Position numbers and translations under genes: made by a program
Part shown: one piece after another, positions 40,063-51,707 of the stretch
Layout: each line of letters opens with the position of its first letter
Numbering within the stretch: position 1 is the stretch's first letter
Origin: Phytophthora colocasiae
Taxonomy: Eukaryota > Oomycota > Peronosporomycetes > Peronosporales > Peronosporaceae
Length of the DNA stretch: 64,000 nucleotides
Reading direction: 5' to 3'
Assembly: GCA_018806915.1 (NCBI GenBank)
Contig: JAGKQI010000040.1
Span: forward strand, 434,001 to 498,000
Notes under the pieces: generated by a model
What the model saw: only the letters and a program-made list of their open reading frames with translations
The model's database searches: none
Told to the model about the DNA's origin: nothing

Positions 40063-43000
40063 TTGATGGCGACTGATTTAGAGAAGAAGCGGAACAGTGG
40101 AGCTGTAAAACGGTATCGCGCCCGCGAGTCGACAGAGCAAAAACAACAGCGGCTTCTAAAAGCGCGAGACTACAAACGCCGCAAACGAATGGACAATCAG
40201 CCGGGTGCGCCAACGTTGGAACCAGTAACAGACGACGTTAAGAGGGAGGTTCTTCAGCGTCTGTGAATCTCTCTAGGTGCTCAGCGTTTAGATGAATGCG
40301 TGTGTGCAGTTTGCGACCGCTGGGTCTTACGGCACACGGCGGCAGTCTCTTCCATCGATGATCACGCTACTATGAGTAAAATGAACTCGCTTTTGAACTC
40401 GAATGGGCTAGATTTACCAGCAAAGCTTCTGCGCCACTACGACTGCAGCGGTTTTGACCCTGCTTTTCGAGGAATGTTGTTGTCGCAGAAGGGTGTGCTG
40501 CCTGCAACGGAAGATATGAGCGTGCGTTTTCGAATTTGCGGCGAGTGCAGTGGTCAAATTGCCAAAGGAGTGCTTCCAAAATTTTCGATTAGAAATGGCT
40601 TTTTTATTGGAGAGTTGGACGACGATATGAAAGACACTACCATTACTGAACGTATGATGACTCAGTTAGTAACCGTTGTCGCAATGACACGAGTAATGCG
40701 TGGGGGTACTCACCGCTCCATTCGATCGCACTGCATGGAATTTGATGCCACTCCAGGCCCGCCTGCTACGTTACTTCCGCGTTCCCTCAACAAAATGAGC
40801 GCGTACAGAGTAGTCGTTGCAGGGCAAATAACGAAGGAGCAACTCGGCAAGATTCGGAGTCTTCACGTCGTCCGGGGAGACATTGTTGAAAAAATACTTC
40901 GGTTCTATAAACTCAACAACCATTTCTACAAAACAGTTCATGTGCAAGGTCACCATGACGACGCTGTGTACCGGTCTATAGCTGATACAATCATTGATTT
41001 TGACGAAAATGGGGCATCAAACATTGGTGATCGCGTCGATGAAGACCAATCCCGGGTTGGAACAGAAAATGATTCGTTCGTTTCAAGCACCCCGGCTGAT
41101 GAATGCGAGATAATTGAGCGGAATATCGTGTTTGTTGACGCTACAATGGCTCAACCCAATCGTCCTCTCCCTGCTGTTGTAACAGAATTGCCTACGGTAA
41201 ATACATCTGAGCGACGGTTTTTAGTGAAAAATTCGAACTCTTTCGCTCGCGAAAACGACGGGGGCATTTACGCAATGATGTTTCCGCACCTGTTCCCGTT
41301 TGGTCGTGGCCATCCCGGCGAGAAACGAACGATTCCTGTTGCGTTGGATGCATGCATTAAATACTATAACATGCTGAGCTCTCGACAATTCGCCCAAGAC
41401 GATACGTTTTTGTTTGTCGCTTTCGACCGCCTGTCGACGCACAGAATGTTTATGCACATTTCGCTAACCTGTAAGCGTTACCCGACACTCTTTCGTGGAT
41501 ATGATACTATAACGGAGCAGCAGCTTTCATCAGCGCTTAACGAAAACGAGTTACGACATCAGGGTAGAGTGACTGCTGCCTCTGTTGACCAGTCTCCTGC
41601 AGGGCAGTTTTTACGCTCCGTGGAAAAAGGGTCTGGATCGCTCTGGGGAAGCAATGTGGAACGTCAGCGTTGTCGACTAGAGGCGTTTGCATACCAGACC
41701 CTATATGGACAGCCGGGTTTATTTGTGACTATCACCCCAAATGTTGGAAATTCTTTTGTTATGGCGCAGTACACTGGGATAACTACGGTCGAAAGTATTT
41801 TTGATTGTTTAGAGTCACTCCTTCCGTCTAAAGCAGAATTACGTAAAGCAACAATGGGAAACGATGTGGCATCGGCACGTCTGTTCTCAAAGTACATTGA
41901 CGCGTTCATTGAGGATGTGCTCGCCGTCGACAAAAAAACCGGAAATCCAAAAGACTATTCTGGATTATTTGGACCTGTTCGAGCTTATTACGGAATGGTC
42001 GAAACACAGGGAGGGGGGACACTACACGCCCACTTTATAATCTGGCTACGAAATCGCCCGCGAAATAGTCAAAAATACGAAGCTATGATGCTAAGTGACA
42101 CGTCTCGGATGCAACTGACGAAATCGATCGAAGCATACGCTGCTAGTATTGTCAGCAATACATTGCCATTACCAGTAGAAACTTATTGCTGCCCAGGATG
42201 TCGGGCTACGTACGAGAATTTGCAACCGCTTCCAATACCTCCTACAGCCCATATGGATCCAAAAGCATGTGGGGTTGCACAGGCTCCTACGTTACTGCGA
42301 TGTAGCGTTTGTGGGTTAGAACTAAACTCTCCGAGGGTTCTGAGAAGCATTCTACAAGAGCACAGACCAACAACATGGCCGCCCCACTATGATGAGTTTT
42401 CGCCAAAACAGCTATTTTTGTACGCTGAGATCGAAGCTTGTTGTCGTTCCAGTCTTGCCGAGTCAATTCGTGTTGTTGCCCAACGAAACTATTTACGACG
42501 CTGTTGTGATATGATGCAAGATGCACCTCCGGTAGTTTATCAGTCTCCTACCCTTTATGAGCGCAACGACCTCCGCGACGACAAGATTATACGTTTGATT
42601 GAAATGTTACCACCGATGTACGAAGATTGTCATCTTGCTCCAAGTGCGTTTGCTTTCATGGTATCCGCTCTGGTCGTTTTGTTGAATGAGCACTGGTGGG
42701 CTCATACCGGTAGCTGCTTTAAAGCGTCTCGAATGTCTTCGAGTCCTTGCCTCTGTCGTTATTCTTTTCCGCGCGCCCAAGTACCAACCACCAAGTTCGG
42801 TGATCGCGGTATTGAATTATGTCGGAAACCAGCGTATGAGTACATTAACGGATTCAACTCGGTGATCATGTCGACTTTCAAATCGAACCACGATATCCAA
42901 GTTTTATTAGGTGGACGAGACGTGGCTGCGCGTATTTATTACTGCTGCAAATACGTGACTAAGGTTCAAAATCAAATTGACTCAGTTGCTGCGGTAGCTC

Positions 43001-45922
43001 TTGCAGCTTTTCGTCGCCGTACGGAAAAGGAACAAATTGAAACGGTCGCGCAATCTGGGGCTATTGACAGCGTCCAAATAAGCCGGAAAAGAGTGGCTTC
43101 AATGGCTTATAATCTAACAAATCGACAAGAGGTCGCAGGCCCGCTAGCAGCGTTGTATATCGAGCGTGGGTCATGTGCTTACACGAGCGCTCGGTGTAAA
43201 AAACTACATTTGTATAACATTTTCGCGCAACTACTGGGCGTCGAAAATTACTCCTGCGACTTAGTTGAGACCACAACGCGTGACCACAACTGTGATCACA
43301 GTGTGCGCTACCGGACCGTTGCTGCGCTAGATGATTACATGTATCGTCCTGCTAAGCAAGACAAAGTTAATCTTTACAATTTCTGCATGAAGTACTTCAG
43401 ACGTAAAATGACTGAAACCACCTCCGATGCCGTGCTTTTTCTTCCTGGACATCCCCTTAGTGATACCTACTGCCTCGGGGTGCATATGCGGGTTTGCGTC
43501 CCTGTTATTATTGGGCCTAGGATGCCTTATTTAAGTGACGATTCTCCCGACGAATCAAAAGCTCTCCGTGCTAAAATTGCGCTAGTCTTGTTCAAGCCGT
43601 TCCGTTGTCTTGATGATCTAGTTGGGTGCAATACTCCACCCGAGACGAGTTGGATTGAAGCTTATGGACACTGGGAAAACCAACGTACTTCTTTTGACGA
43701 AATGATAATGGCGAATATGGATGATTACGCGTGTACTATTCTGGTAGGGAGCAAGCGGTGAAAGACTGGATGGGGACGCATGAAGACTCAGAGATAGAGA
43801 TTGCTGAAGATGCCGACGATACAGTCGTGATCGATCCCTTTGCAAGTGCAGAGCTTGACACCAATTGGACTGATGGTAGTGGTGGAGCAAATGATTTATG
43901 TAATGAGGGAGATTCAAATTCAGAACCTTCACAAACAGATGGTCTTAACCCAGCAAGATTCCCAGGGATACAACGGCCTTCTCAACACTCTGAAAACGTC
44001 ATTCAAGCCATCTGTGACAATAACATGCTTTCGGGTATTGCATATCATACAGCTTCAGAATTTGCCCGGTTGAACCGCTGAATCCGGAAATCCCACCAAT
44101 GCGGAACCGTTCTACTATTCAGCTGGTTTTTTACGCAAATGGGTCAAGGACGATAAAACAGACAGCGCGCTAGTACCCAATAGCACGCATGGCGAATTGT
44201 TGGAACAGCCAACACAAGTTGTCGAACTTCTGCGAGACGCTTTGTGCCCTGAAAATATGATTTAGAGCAAGGCCAAAAATGTGCAGTCAAACGTCGGTGC
44301 CTTTCCTAGTTTGGCCACTGTTTCCCGGGCGTTTACGCTTAATCCTCTTCAACACACTGCGTTCTGCAAAATTGGAATCGCGCTTTTAACAAGATGGCTA
44401 CGAACGGATCCTACAGAGGGGGGATACACGGGAGACGACTTTTCGACAAAGCTTTCACGCGATCAACTTCTTTTCTTCTTGGGTGGTGCTGGTGGGACTG
44501 GAAAGAGCCGCGTTATCGACGCTGTAACCAAATTTTGCTGTGCGTGGAACAGACCATCATGTGTATTGAAAACCGCCCTAACGGGCAAAGCTGCCACTCT
44601 AATCCAAGGAAGAACTCTGGCTAGTTTCATTCTTTCCTTGGAGCGGGCGAAAGCAGTCGACTTCGTTGCTATCGAAATGCTTGTAATCGATGAGGTGTCA
44701 ATGCTGACCAAGACAGATTGGCTAAAACTGGATCGTCTGCTTCGGAAGTATAAACACGTCTCGAATGTACCGTTTGGTGGGTTGCATATTGTGCTTGTCG
44801 GAGATTTCTTTCAGCTGCCTCCGATCGGCTCCGATCCAATATTTATTGACCCCAGAGCAAAGGCAAAATATTCTACCGCTGATATCGCTGGATTTTTGCT
44901 ATGGCGCCGCTTTGACACTGTGATTATACTTGATGAGTCGGTGAGGTTTCGCGACGATCCAGAGTGGGGAGAGGGCAGTGCAAGGGCTAGGTTGGGGCGA
45001 TGGACACAAAAATTCATTGATATTATCAACTCGCGGCTAGTACGCAAAGACGAATCAACAACGTGGAGTGCAGAAACAGTTTTTGTTACGCCGGATAACA
45101 CATCACGAACAGCAATCAATAACGCTTTCGTGAAAGAAACTGCCAAACACTTAATCCGCGGTCAATATCCGCTTCGACTTGTAGCCAATTTTAATGACAG
45201 TCTTGCTGGCCTCAGTCGCCATGATACAAACTATATCATGGGCTTGCCTGATACACGCTTCGGTCGAATGGCACCCTTTATCGATCTTGTAGATGGTATG
45301 CCTGTTCAAGTTACGCAGAACGTCAGACCGACGAAAGGTGTTGCAAACGGCACATTGGGCTCGTTAGAGCACGTTCAGTTTCCACGCAGCACCCAGTTTG
45401 AACTAATCCGTGATAGCACCACTGGGATCACGGTACGCGTACCGAGTAAACCGCCGTTGTATGCCCTTCTCCGAATTGATAGAGGTCCTGATGCATTGGC
45501 AATCGATAACACTGTTGAACCCAACATTTTCCCCGTTTTTTTTGACACGGCCGCATACACAAAAACTACAATTTCGCTTCCGCGATCACCTGATGGAGAG
45601 CGTCGGTCTATTTCAGTAAAGCTGCAGCAACTTCCTATTGTTCCTGCCGTCGGATCTACTATATACAAAGCAAGGAGAGACTTTACATTCCATGGTGGTC
45701 GTAGAATGGCAGTCTCCTGTTGGTATTGTGAACAAACCACAACAAACGTACCTTCTTGTCTCTCGTGTAGTATCCCGATTTGCTTTTGCAACTCTAGCGC
45801 CATTCACACCAGTATTGGCGCAATGGTCGAAACCTCCTACAGCAGCCTTGACAGAAGAAACCCGGTTACAGGCTCTTTCCGTAAATACGTTAGCTCAGCT
45901 ACACAGAGAATATAATCTTTAA
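40063..45922 (+). pseudogene. Helentron Rep/helicase transposase (decayed)
   Basis: It starts ATG 40063 with a basic region (KRYRARESTEQKQQRLLKAR), then has a TGA stop at 40264-40266 in the same frame that continues as CVCAVCDRW. The HUH nuclease motif is in TLHAHFIIWLRNRP (about 42020), and the active tyrosine region is IYYCCKYVTK (about 42935). Cysteine pairs (CCPGC, LLRCSVCG) lie between them. The frame is lost near 43740 and regained at about 44083, with another stop (TAG 44263). A Pif1/SF1 helicase follows: Walker A GGAGGTGKSR, Walker B LVIDEVSML, GDFFQLPPI. A last frameshift near 45700 precedes the end (TYLLVSRVVSRFAF). Two stops and several frameshifts mean it cannot work now. Confidence 0.88.
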
Positions 45923-45944
45923 TCAACATTTCTTTCATATTGAT

Positions 45945-45986
45945 CGAACTGCGAAACCATCCCGGGCTCATCGCCCGGGTCCTCAA
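45945..45986 (+). other. 3' terminus of the inner Helentron
   Basis: CGAACTGCGAA (inverse of the 5' tip), ACCAT, a hairpin of 7 bp with a TCATC loop, then TCCTCAA. The hairpin acts as the rolling-circle terminator in this class. Confidence 0.85.
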
Positions 45987-46085
45987 TTTTCCTTCTCTCC
46001 TGAATCGGATGTCATCGAGTAACATTCGCGTCACATTTTCCTTCTCTCCTGGATCGGATGTCATCGAGTAACATTCGTGTCACAT
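45987..46085 (+). repeat. Minisatellite continuing after the inner Helentron
   Basis: Two units (TTTTCCTTCTCTCC..., GTCATCGAGTAACATTCGCG / TTCGTG) identical in type to 35240-35515. They are the right-hand part of the array split by the inner element. Confidence 0.85.
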
Positions 46086-48740
46086 AACATATATTTTGAC
46101 ACATTATCCGGATAAAAGCTAGTTGCATGAAATTTATAGGTTACATCATACATCCAATGTCAAGCTGGGCACATGCATGCCATGTCTTGTCGGTATTAAT
46201 GTGAGCATGTGCCAAGCTCAAGACTTATATTGGTCACCTTTATTGTTTTAGTGCTCAACAGATATTTTGTGCTATGTATGCTCTTTCTACCTTCCGCAAA
46301 CGCGTTCTATAAGTCTACTCATCAGTGCTCGCACAGTAATAGCAATAGCAATGAACTTAATAGGGGGTGTCAGAATTGCAAAACTTGGTCCGAAAATCCC
46401 ATGGGATTTCGCGCCAAAATCACGTGGGATTTCGGCCTGAAATAGCATGTGATTTGGCGCCTCGTCAAATCACCCACCTCCAGAGGTAGGTGATTTGCCT
46501 GAAGTTAGGAAATCAAACAAGTGATCCGCCAAAAGGAAATCTTCGTCAATTGCAGTAAGTTATTTAATACCTCAAAAGCTGTTAATTACTCCGCATAGCT
46601 ACAAAGTGCGCCGACAACACCGCTGCTCTCCACAGACAGGTGCTGGTACAAACCGAAAGGCTCCCACAAGCTACTGTGACTGCCACCTTGGCTGTCGCAG
46701 TAGTTTGTGGACGTAATGTGTGATAGAAGGATAATTGTAGGCTATTATAAGCATGCAGCAGAACCACATACGGTCATATGAGGCCTTGGTGCAAGCAAAT
46801 GCTACTGTCACTTTAATAACTTAGCAATTCTTGGTTTAGAAAACAAAGTTAGTTGCTGGCCGCACTCGACATCATCTAATGCCGAGTGTGGTAGGATACG
46901 TTTTGCTCTAATTTACTTCAAGTTACATAGCAATTCTGGTTTGACAATTGTCTTACAAATTATGTTCAAATCGCGCTTTGCAGTTTTTGCCATACATTCA
47001 AACAAAGGATAAAATTACGTTTTCAGAAAAAGACAGACAGAATGTCTGACGCTAACATTTAAAGTAAGTTCAAGGCCTTCCGGATTCCGGAGAATGTCAA
47101 TTTTTATCAAACATGTTGAACTCTCAGACAGCGAAAAGTAGCTTGGTCCAGACATTGTCATTCAAAGCCCCCACAACATCATCAACTAAAGTTTTTAGTA
47201 ATCTATCGGTTTCCGCACAACAACCAGCATTGCTACGAGTCTTTGAAGGCCTCACAGTGTTCTTTTTCTTGTCATCGTGTCTCTTGACGAGGTTGTCCAC
47301 GGAGAACAGTTGGCAGAAGGAGCTGGAGCGCACAGGTGGGTGTTCACGTTGATCGATTAGTATTTACTGCTCATTGCGCTTGCGGTGGTGCTTCTGGAAC
47401 CAACACCGATACAATGGGTTTATTCATGACAAACACCTTTGAACAACCGTGATGCCATGTATTCTGGACGATTCCATTAGAGACTGAGGACTTGATCGCT
47501 CTGATGCTGAGAGCGTTCTTCCTGTTGCTACTGGGACAGTGTCGTGGTTAAAATGGTCGTTCAGCCTTGCTGTGAGAATCTCTCGCTTGTGAGGGGATGA
47601 AAGGACGAATGGTTGGATAATTCGCGTGACCTGAAAGGCTTACATCTACTACTAGAATAATATATTACAGAGCACTTCCGTGGATGCAAAGTTGTCAGTG
47701 GGGGCCTTCCGAAAACACCACAAATTGCAAAAGGAGCGCTCCCAGAATCCAATTCAAAAGCGATGGATAGGTGACTCAAATTCACGCGCAATCTGCAGAG
47801 ACGGATTTGAGGTCTCCGCAATTTGCTACCGCCCAAACGCAGTTCGTGGTGGATCCAGACTTCACTGGATAGCATGCAGCGCAGCAGTGCGATCCCGTAA
47901 CGTGCGCAGCACTATCACATTCGCCACCATGGCCCGAGGAAAAGGCTGGGCCACTTCGGAAACGTTGTACATGCTTGGTTTGGTTAAGCAGATCCTGCCG
48001 TTTGGCTAGCTCGAGTACAATACTAACCTTCCTGATGGCTTCACCGAAGTCTATAGTTCTCTCTTTAATGCTGCTAAGAATAAAATGTAGCAGCAGCAGC
48101 TTCTTGTAGCGTTGGCGGCGTGCAGCCTTCTCTGCGACGGCTACAGATTCATTGCCAAAACCGAAGCTGCCACAATTGCGCGATTTTCTATCGGCCTCGC
48201 ACTCGCAAATTCAGACACAAATGTAGTTAGTTAGTTACGAACGCAAAAGACCAGCAATTTGCTATTTGTACTATTTTTCGAAGTCCCCAGTGTATGTACT
48301 GTATAAACCGTACAATTTAGTGTTGTGTTGGGACTTGTATTTAGTTTAGGCAGGTCCATGTTTTCTATCCGGGTTAGGTTAATATCCATAGTAAAACTAA
48401 ATTGAAGCAAACATGGTAAAATCATTTAATGACGCAAGGATGAGTGTCATGGACTTCAAATCCTGTGCAAATTCCCAAAATCCGAGCTAGGCAATTTGGA
48501 TGCTGTCGCCTAGCTAAGCCACTTAGTGACCTGAGGACGCCGACACAGCTTTCGATTAGATCATCCATGGCTCTGGTGAAGCGTGTGCCCTCCAGACACA
48601 GCTCTGTAACTACAGGTGCCTATTTTGACGCCGATATGGGTTCAGATTGGGTTTTCACCCCCTCTTCAGAAAACATGGACAATAGATTTTCCGTTTAATT
48701 TGATAGCAGGAGTGTCAAAATCCCATGTGATATGGGACCT
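46086..48740. other. Body of the outer Helentron, mostly non-coding
   Basis: No intact gene. 46380-46500 has several short palindromic stretches (AATCCCATGGGATTT, AAATCACCCACCTC...GAGGTAGGTGATTT). A fragment at 47930-48090 reads MARGKGWATSETLYMLGLVK then, past a stop, LPDGFTEVYSSLFNAAKNK. It resembles a SANT-like domain common in oomycete transposon-linked proteins, but the match is weak. Confidence 0.4.
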
Positions 48741-48780
48741 CGAACTGCGAAGTCCCCCGGGTCCAACACCCGGGTCCCAA
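48741..48780 (+). other. 3' terminus of the outer Helentron
   Basis: CGAACTGCGAA, GTCC, a hairpin CCCGGGT-CCAAC-ACCCGGG (48756-48774), then TCCCAA. Same layout as at 45945-45986 with a different loop and a compensating stem change (T-A instead of C-G), which supports selection on the hairpin. Confidence 0.85.
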
Positions 48781-48898
48781 TATAGAAGGTGATAGGTGGC
48801 TGCGGAGCCACCCGCCATGTGTCACCATTATGTGTGACACACCAAATGTATCCACTTGAAGAGTGACTGAAGTCACTCTTCAATGTAACCCCGTTACA
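48781..48898 (-). repeat. LTR of copy 2, second part
   Basis: 118 bp from TATAGAAGG to CCCCGTTACA, matching 572-689 of copy 1. It directly continues 35002-35197. Confidence 0.9.
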
Positions 48899-48911
48899 TC
48901 CTCCCCCACTT
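48899..48911 (-). other. Polypurine tract of chromovirus copy 2
   Basis: Identical to 690-702 and next to the LTR end, as expected for minus-strand orientation. Confidence 0.8.
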
Positions 48912-49080
48912 AGATTCGACTCTCGTCCAATCAGAGAAGAGAGAAAATCCCTTTCACATTTCTCTCTTCATTGTCGAAATCGATCGACCTGCCGCCAGCT
49001 CTTATCGCTACGGCTTCAGCTCTCACAGAGCACAGGGCGCACTGCCAACGCGTACCAGGCTTCCTTGGAAGCCCAGCAAC

Positions 49081-51707
49081 ATGTCTGCAAAGGGTGCAAA
49101 CCCAGACGCGCAAGCATCTTCACGGAAGAAGGCTGCAAAGCCAACTTCCAACCCAGCCAAGCCTCGCGGCAAGGCTCCGGCACTTCATGAGGCCATCGAT
49201 GTGGCCTTCCGGGCTCATAGCTCGCCCAACAGCACTGCTGCGACGGCTAACACTAGTCAAAGGCGCAGTAGGTCTCCGTCCCTACTGCCTGATAACCGAC
49301 CGAATCCTCGGTTCGAGTATAGGGACCATAGTCCCGGTTCCTGGAGTCCTTCAGAACAGGAAGCGACTCTTGTCAGCTACTCGGGTGACGAGAGCGACAA
49401 CGGCGACGCTGAGGGCAAGCCTGCGGCGGGTGCTCCGACCACGGAGGAGCACCATGGAGATGAGGACACCGCGTCCAAGTCTCCCGACAATACCAGCGGC
49501 CGTGGTGGCGACCCTACGCCACCACCTGTCAGAAATCTGACACTTTCGGAAGGGCGTAAACGCGCCCGGGCCATTCTGGCAGAGGAGAAGGTGCCCAGCA
49601 CCAACTCCAAGAAGCGTCATGCTTCACAGTCTCCTTGTCAAGACGAGAAGGGAGCTCGAAGAGATCTTCGGCCCCGACGACGTCGACGATGACGACGCCG
49701 ATGAGGAGGAGGGGCTCATCCGCGAGCCCCAAGAGATCACTAACGATCTCGATGAGCAGCAAGAGCTCTTTCAGGCTGCTCAACAGCCAATGCGCACCGC
49801 ACCAACGGTCGCAGGCGGGTCTCATCAACACGATGAGGACTCTGCCCACCAGCGGGGATACTACCCGCCGGATCAAGGCTCGGGAGCTGCTGCGTATCTC
49901 GAGCAGCTCCAGGACCCACGTCCTCTCATAGGGGGCTATACCTCCAAAGGCGCCAATGAGCGGGCCTTGGTTCAGAAATAACCTCTCTTTCAAGGCAACC
50001 TCTCTGTTGCTAGGTGCGTGCTTCTAGCACAGCACCGAATTCCTCTCAAGGAATTCACCTCGCTTCGCAAGAAGCCTAAGGGTGGTCTAAAGCCCACATG
50101 GGGTTACCCATGGGTTCTCCCAGAGAACACTGCGTCGTGGGCCGACGCTGAGGACCTCTTCTGGCAATGGGTCCGGTTGACAGTCAAGTCAACCCAGGAG
50201 TACAACAAACTCCGTGACGAAGATCACCTGGAGGACATCCTCCGCCTCCGGGACCTTCGTGTCCAGTTTGCCCACCTCGTAGGCAAACGTCAGCTCCATC
50301 ATCAGATGGAGCGACTGGGAACTGAGTCTCAGTCCAGCGCTCACAATGAGCGCGGGTATGGAACACATACACCTGTGTTCCAACCCCGTTCAGCGGCTAA
50401 GAAGCCGCGGACTACTTACGAGGCTGCCGTCGTGCCTCTTCCCAGCACGCGACAGCCTTCGGGCAGTCAACCTGGAGCCGCTCAATCGGCTCCCAGGTAC
50501 TCTGCGACGCAGGGTACCCGCGCCACTTCACTCGAAGCTGGCGCTTCCCATCGCGATGCCGCTCCTGGAGAACCCGTTCTACATCCGTTCTGTAATGGGT
50601 CTGCTTAGACCTATTAGGTGGCGTACACGTGCGCTTACGTGTATGAGGAAGCGTGCAATTAGAATAGACTTAATTTAAGTATACTTATTTAAATAAGTAT
50701 AATTAAATCAAATATAACTAAATTAAACTGCAAAATACCGTAAAATGAGAACTGTTATTGAATTTGGCATAAGCCAATTATGGACCTCCTAAAACTGTTT
50801 GTTATCTATTTCTAAAGGGTCTGCCAACGTGTGGTTGGCAGAAACTCTGCTCAGTGATTGGTAGAAATCCGTTACTTTCTACCAATAATATGCACAAATG
50901 CACACGAACCACCCAATAATGTGGTTCGCCCATGTATCCTTTGGTGTGTACAGCACACCAAGGTCTGAGGCCCATTTCCAGCCTCTAACAGTTATCCTAA
51001 CTGTTAGAGTTACAAGTGGTACAACCACTTGTACGTGTAACCCCGTTACACGTTCCGGTCAAGCAAGGTCGGAGGAGGCCTCGCTCGACTGCTCTTTCGA
51101 GCCGTCCCCGACGTTGGAGACTCAGAGGCCTTCGACTGGGCCTCTTGACCAACTTGTTGCTGAGCAACAGGAGGAGATCCGTCTCTTCCGAGCGCGTGTC
51201 CTTGCGCTTGAGGGTGCTCTTGGTCTTGAGCATGGCGGCCAAGCTGCCCCTGCAGCCGACCTGCCTGGTGTCTTGCGCCAGTTGGAAGACCTGCGTCTCG
51301 CGATGCAGGATCTTCATGGTCGTGTAGACCGTTGTGCCTCTTCGCGGGCACTTGACTCTCTTCGTCAAGAGGTCTACGACCTTCAGGCAACGATGTCTCG
51401 CAGGGAGTCGCAACCGTACGCGTACTCCCCGTCGTCGCGCGACTCGCGCCTAGGGGCCTACTCACTTGGCCCCTCGGTGTATCCACACCGCTTGTACCTT
51501 CCACTGGGGTACGGCTCCGCCCCTGGGAGTCACTTAACTCCCTATTACCTGGGGCGCTCTGCGCCTGGCGCTCAACCTCGCGTCGAGGAGGTTCAATCTC
51601 CTCCTCGCGGCCGCCCTCACCCTCTTGAGGGGCGGCATGACCCTGAGGGTCATGGTATCGCTTCAGACGACCCACATAAAGCGTCGAGTGGGTCGTCATC
51701 GACTTAG
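49081..51707 (+). pseudogene. Antisense gene of chromovirus, copy 2
   Basis: Same protein as 872-3061. An 8 bp deletion near 49645 shifts the frame; a TAA at 49979-49981 replaces a glutamate codon; the frame then runs 50018 to about 50585, is cut by the solo LTR (50591-51050), and resumes at 51056-51707. It is intact at the place where copy 1 lost a base (KKPRTTYEAAVVPLP at about 50405), and the coiled coil (LDQLVAEQQEEIRLFRARV) is kept. The stop at 51707 matches 3061. The lesions are copy-specific, so the shared ancestor had one open frame of about 730 codons. Confidence 0.6.

Larger units (their letters stand above)
35516..45986 (+). mobile_element. Inner Helentron, formerly autonomous, with captured genes
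   Basis: 10,471 bp. It inserted into the outer element's minisatellite: the left flank ends CACA, the right flank begins TTTTCC, and an uninterrupted unit reads CACATTTTCC, so the insertion is A|T without duplication. The 5' tip is TTCGCAGTTCGG. The 3' end has CGAACTGCGAA (45945-45955), a hairpin (CCCGGGC, loop TCATC, GCCCGGG at 45961-45979) and terminal TCCTCAA. It encodes a Rep/helicase relic and a putative single-strand binding protein, and carries pieces of a flavin monooxygenase and a P4-ATPase near its 5' end. Confidence 0.85.
35198..48780 (+). mobile_element. Outer Helitron2/Helentron-like element (13.6 kb with nested copy)
   Basis: It starts TTCGCAGTTCG directly after LTR base 35197 and ends CCCAA before the LTR resumes as TATAGAAGG. 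Compared with the intact LTR there is no target duplication, and the target is A|T. An inverted copy of the 5' tip (CGAACTGCGAA, 48741-48751) lies just inside the 3' end, followed by a 7 bp stem, 5 nt loop hairpin and six terminal bases. This asymmetric inverted repeat plus 3' hairpin is the structural signature of Helitron2/Helentron rolling-circle elements. Without the inner element (35516-45986) it is about 3.1 kb and has no Rep gene, so it is non-autonomous. Confidence 0.85.

Noticed and set aside
46380..46500. Palindromic stretches (AATCCCATGGGATTT and neighbours) as ends of another transposon
   Set aside because: A partner end near 48710 (GTGTCAAAATCCCATG) is suggestive, but no clear target duplication or inverted terminal pair could be set.
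47561..47875. Minus-strand frame of 104 codons in the outer Helentron
   Set aside because: No motif, start context or homolog-like composition. It is probably noise in non-coding element sequence.
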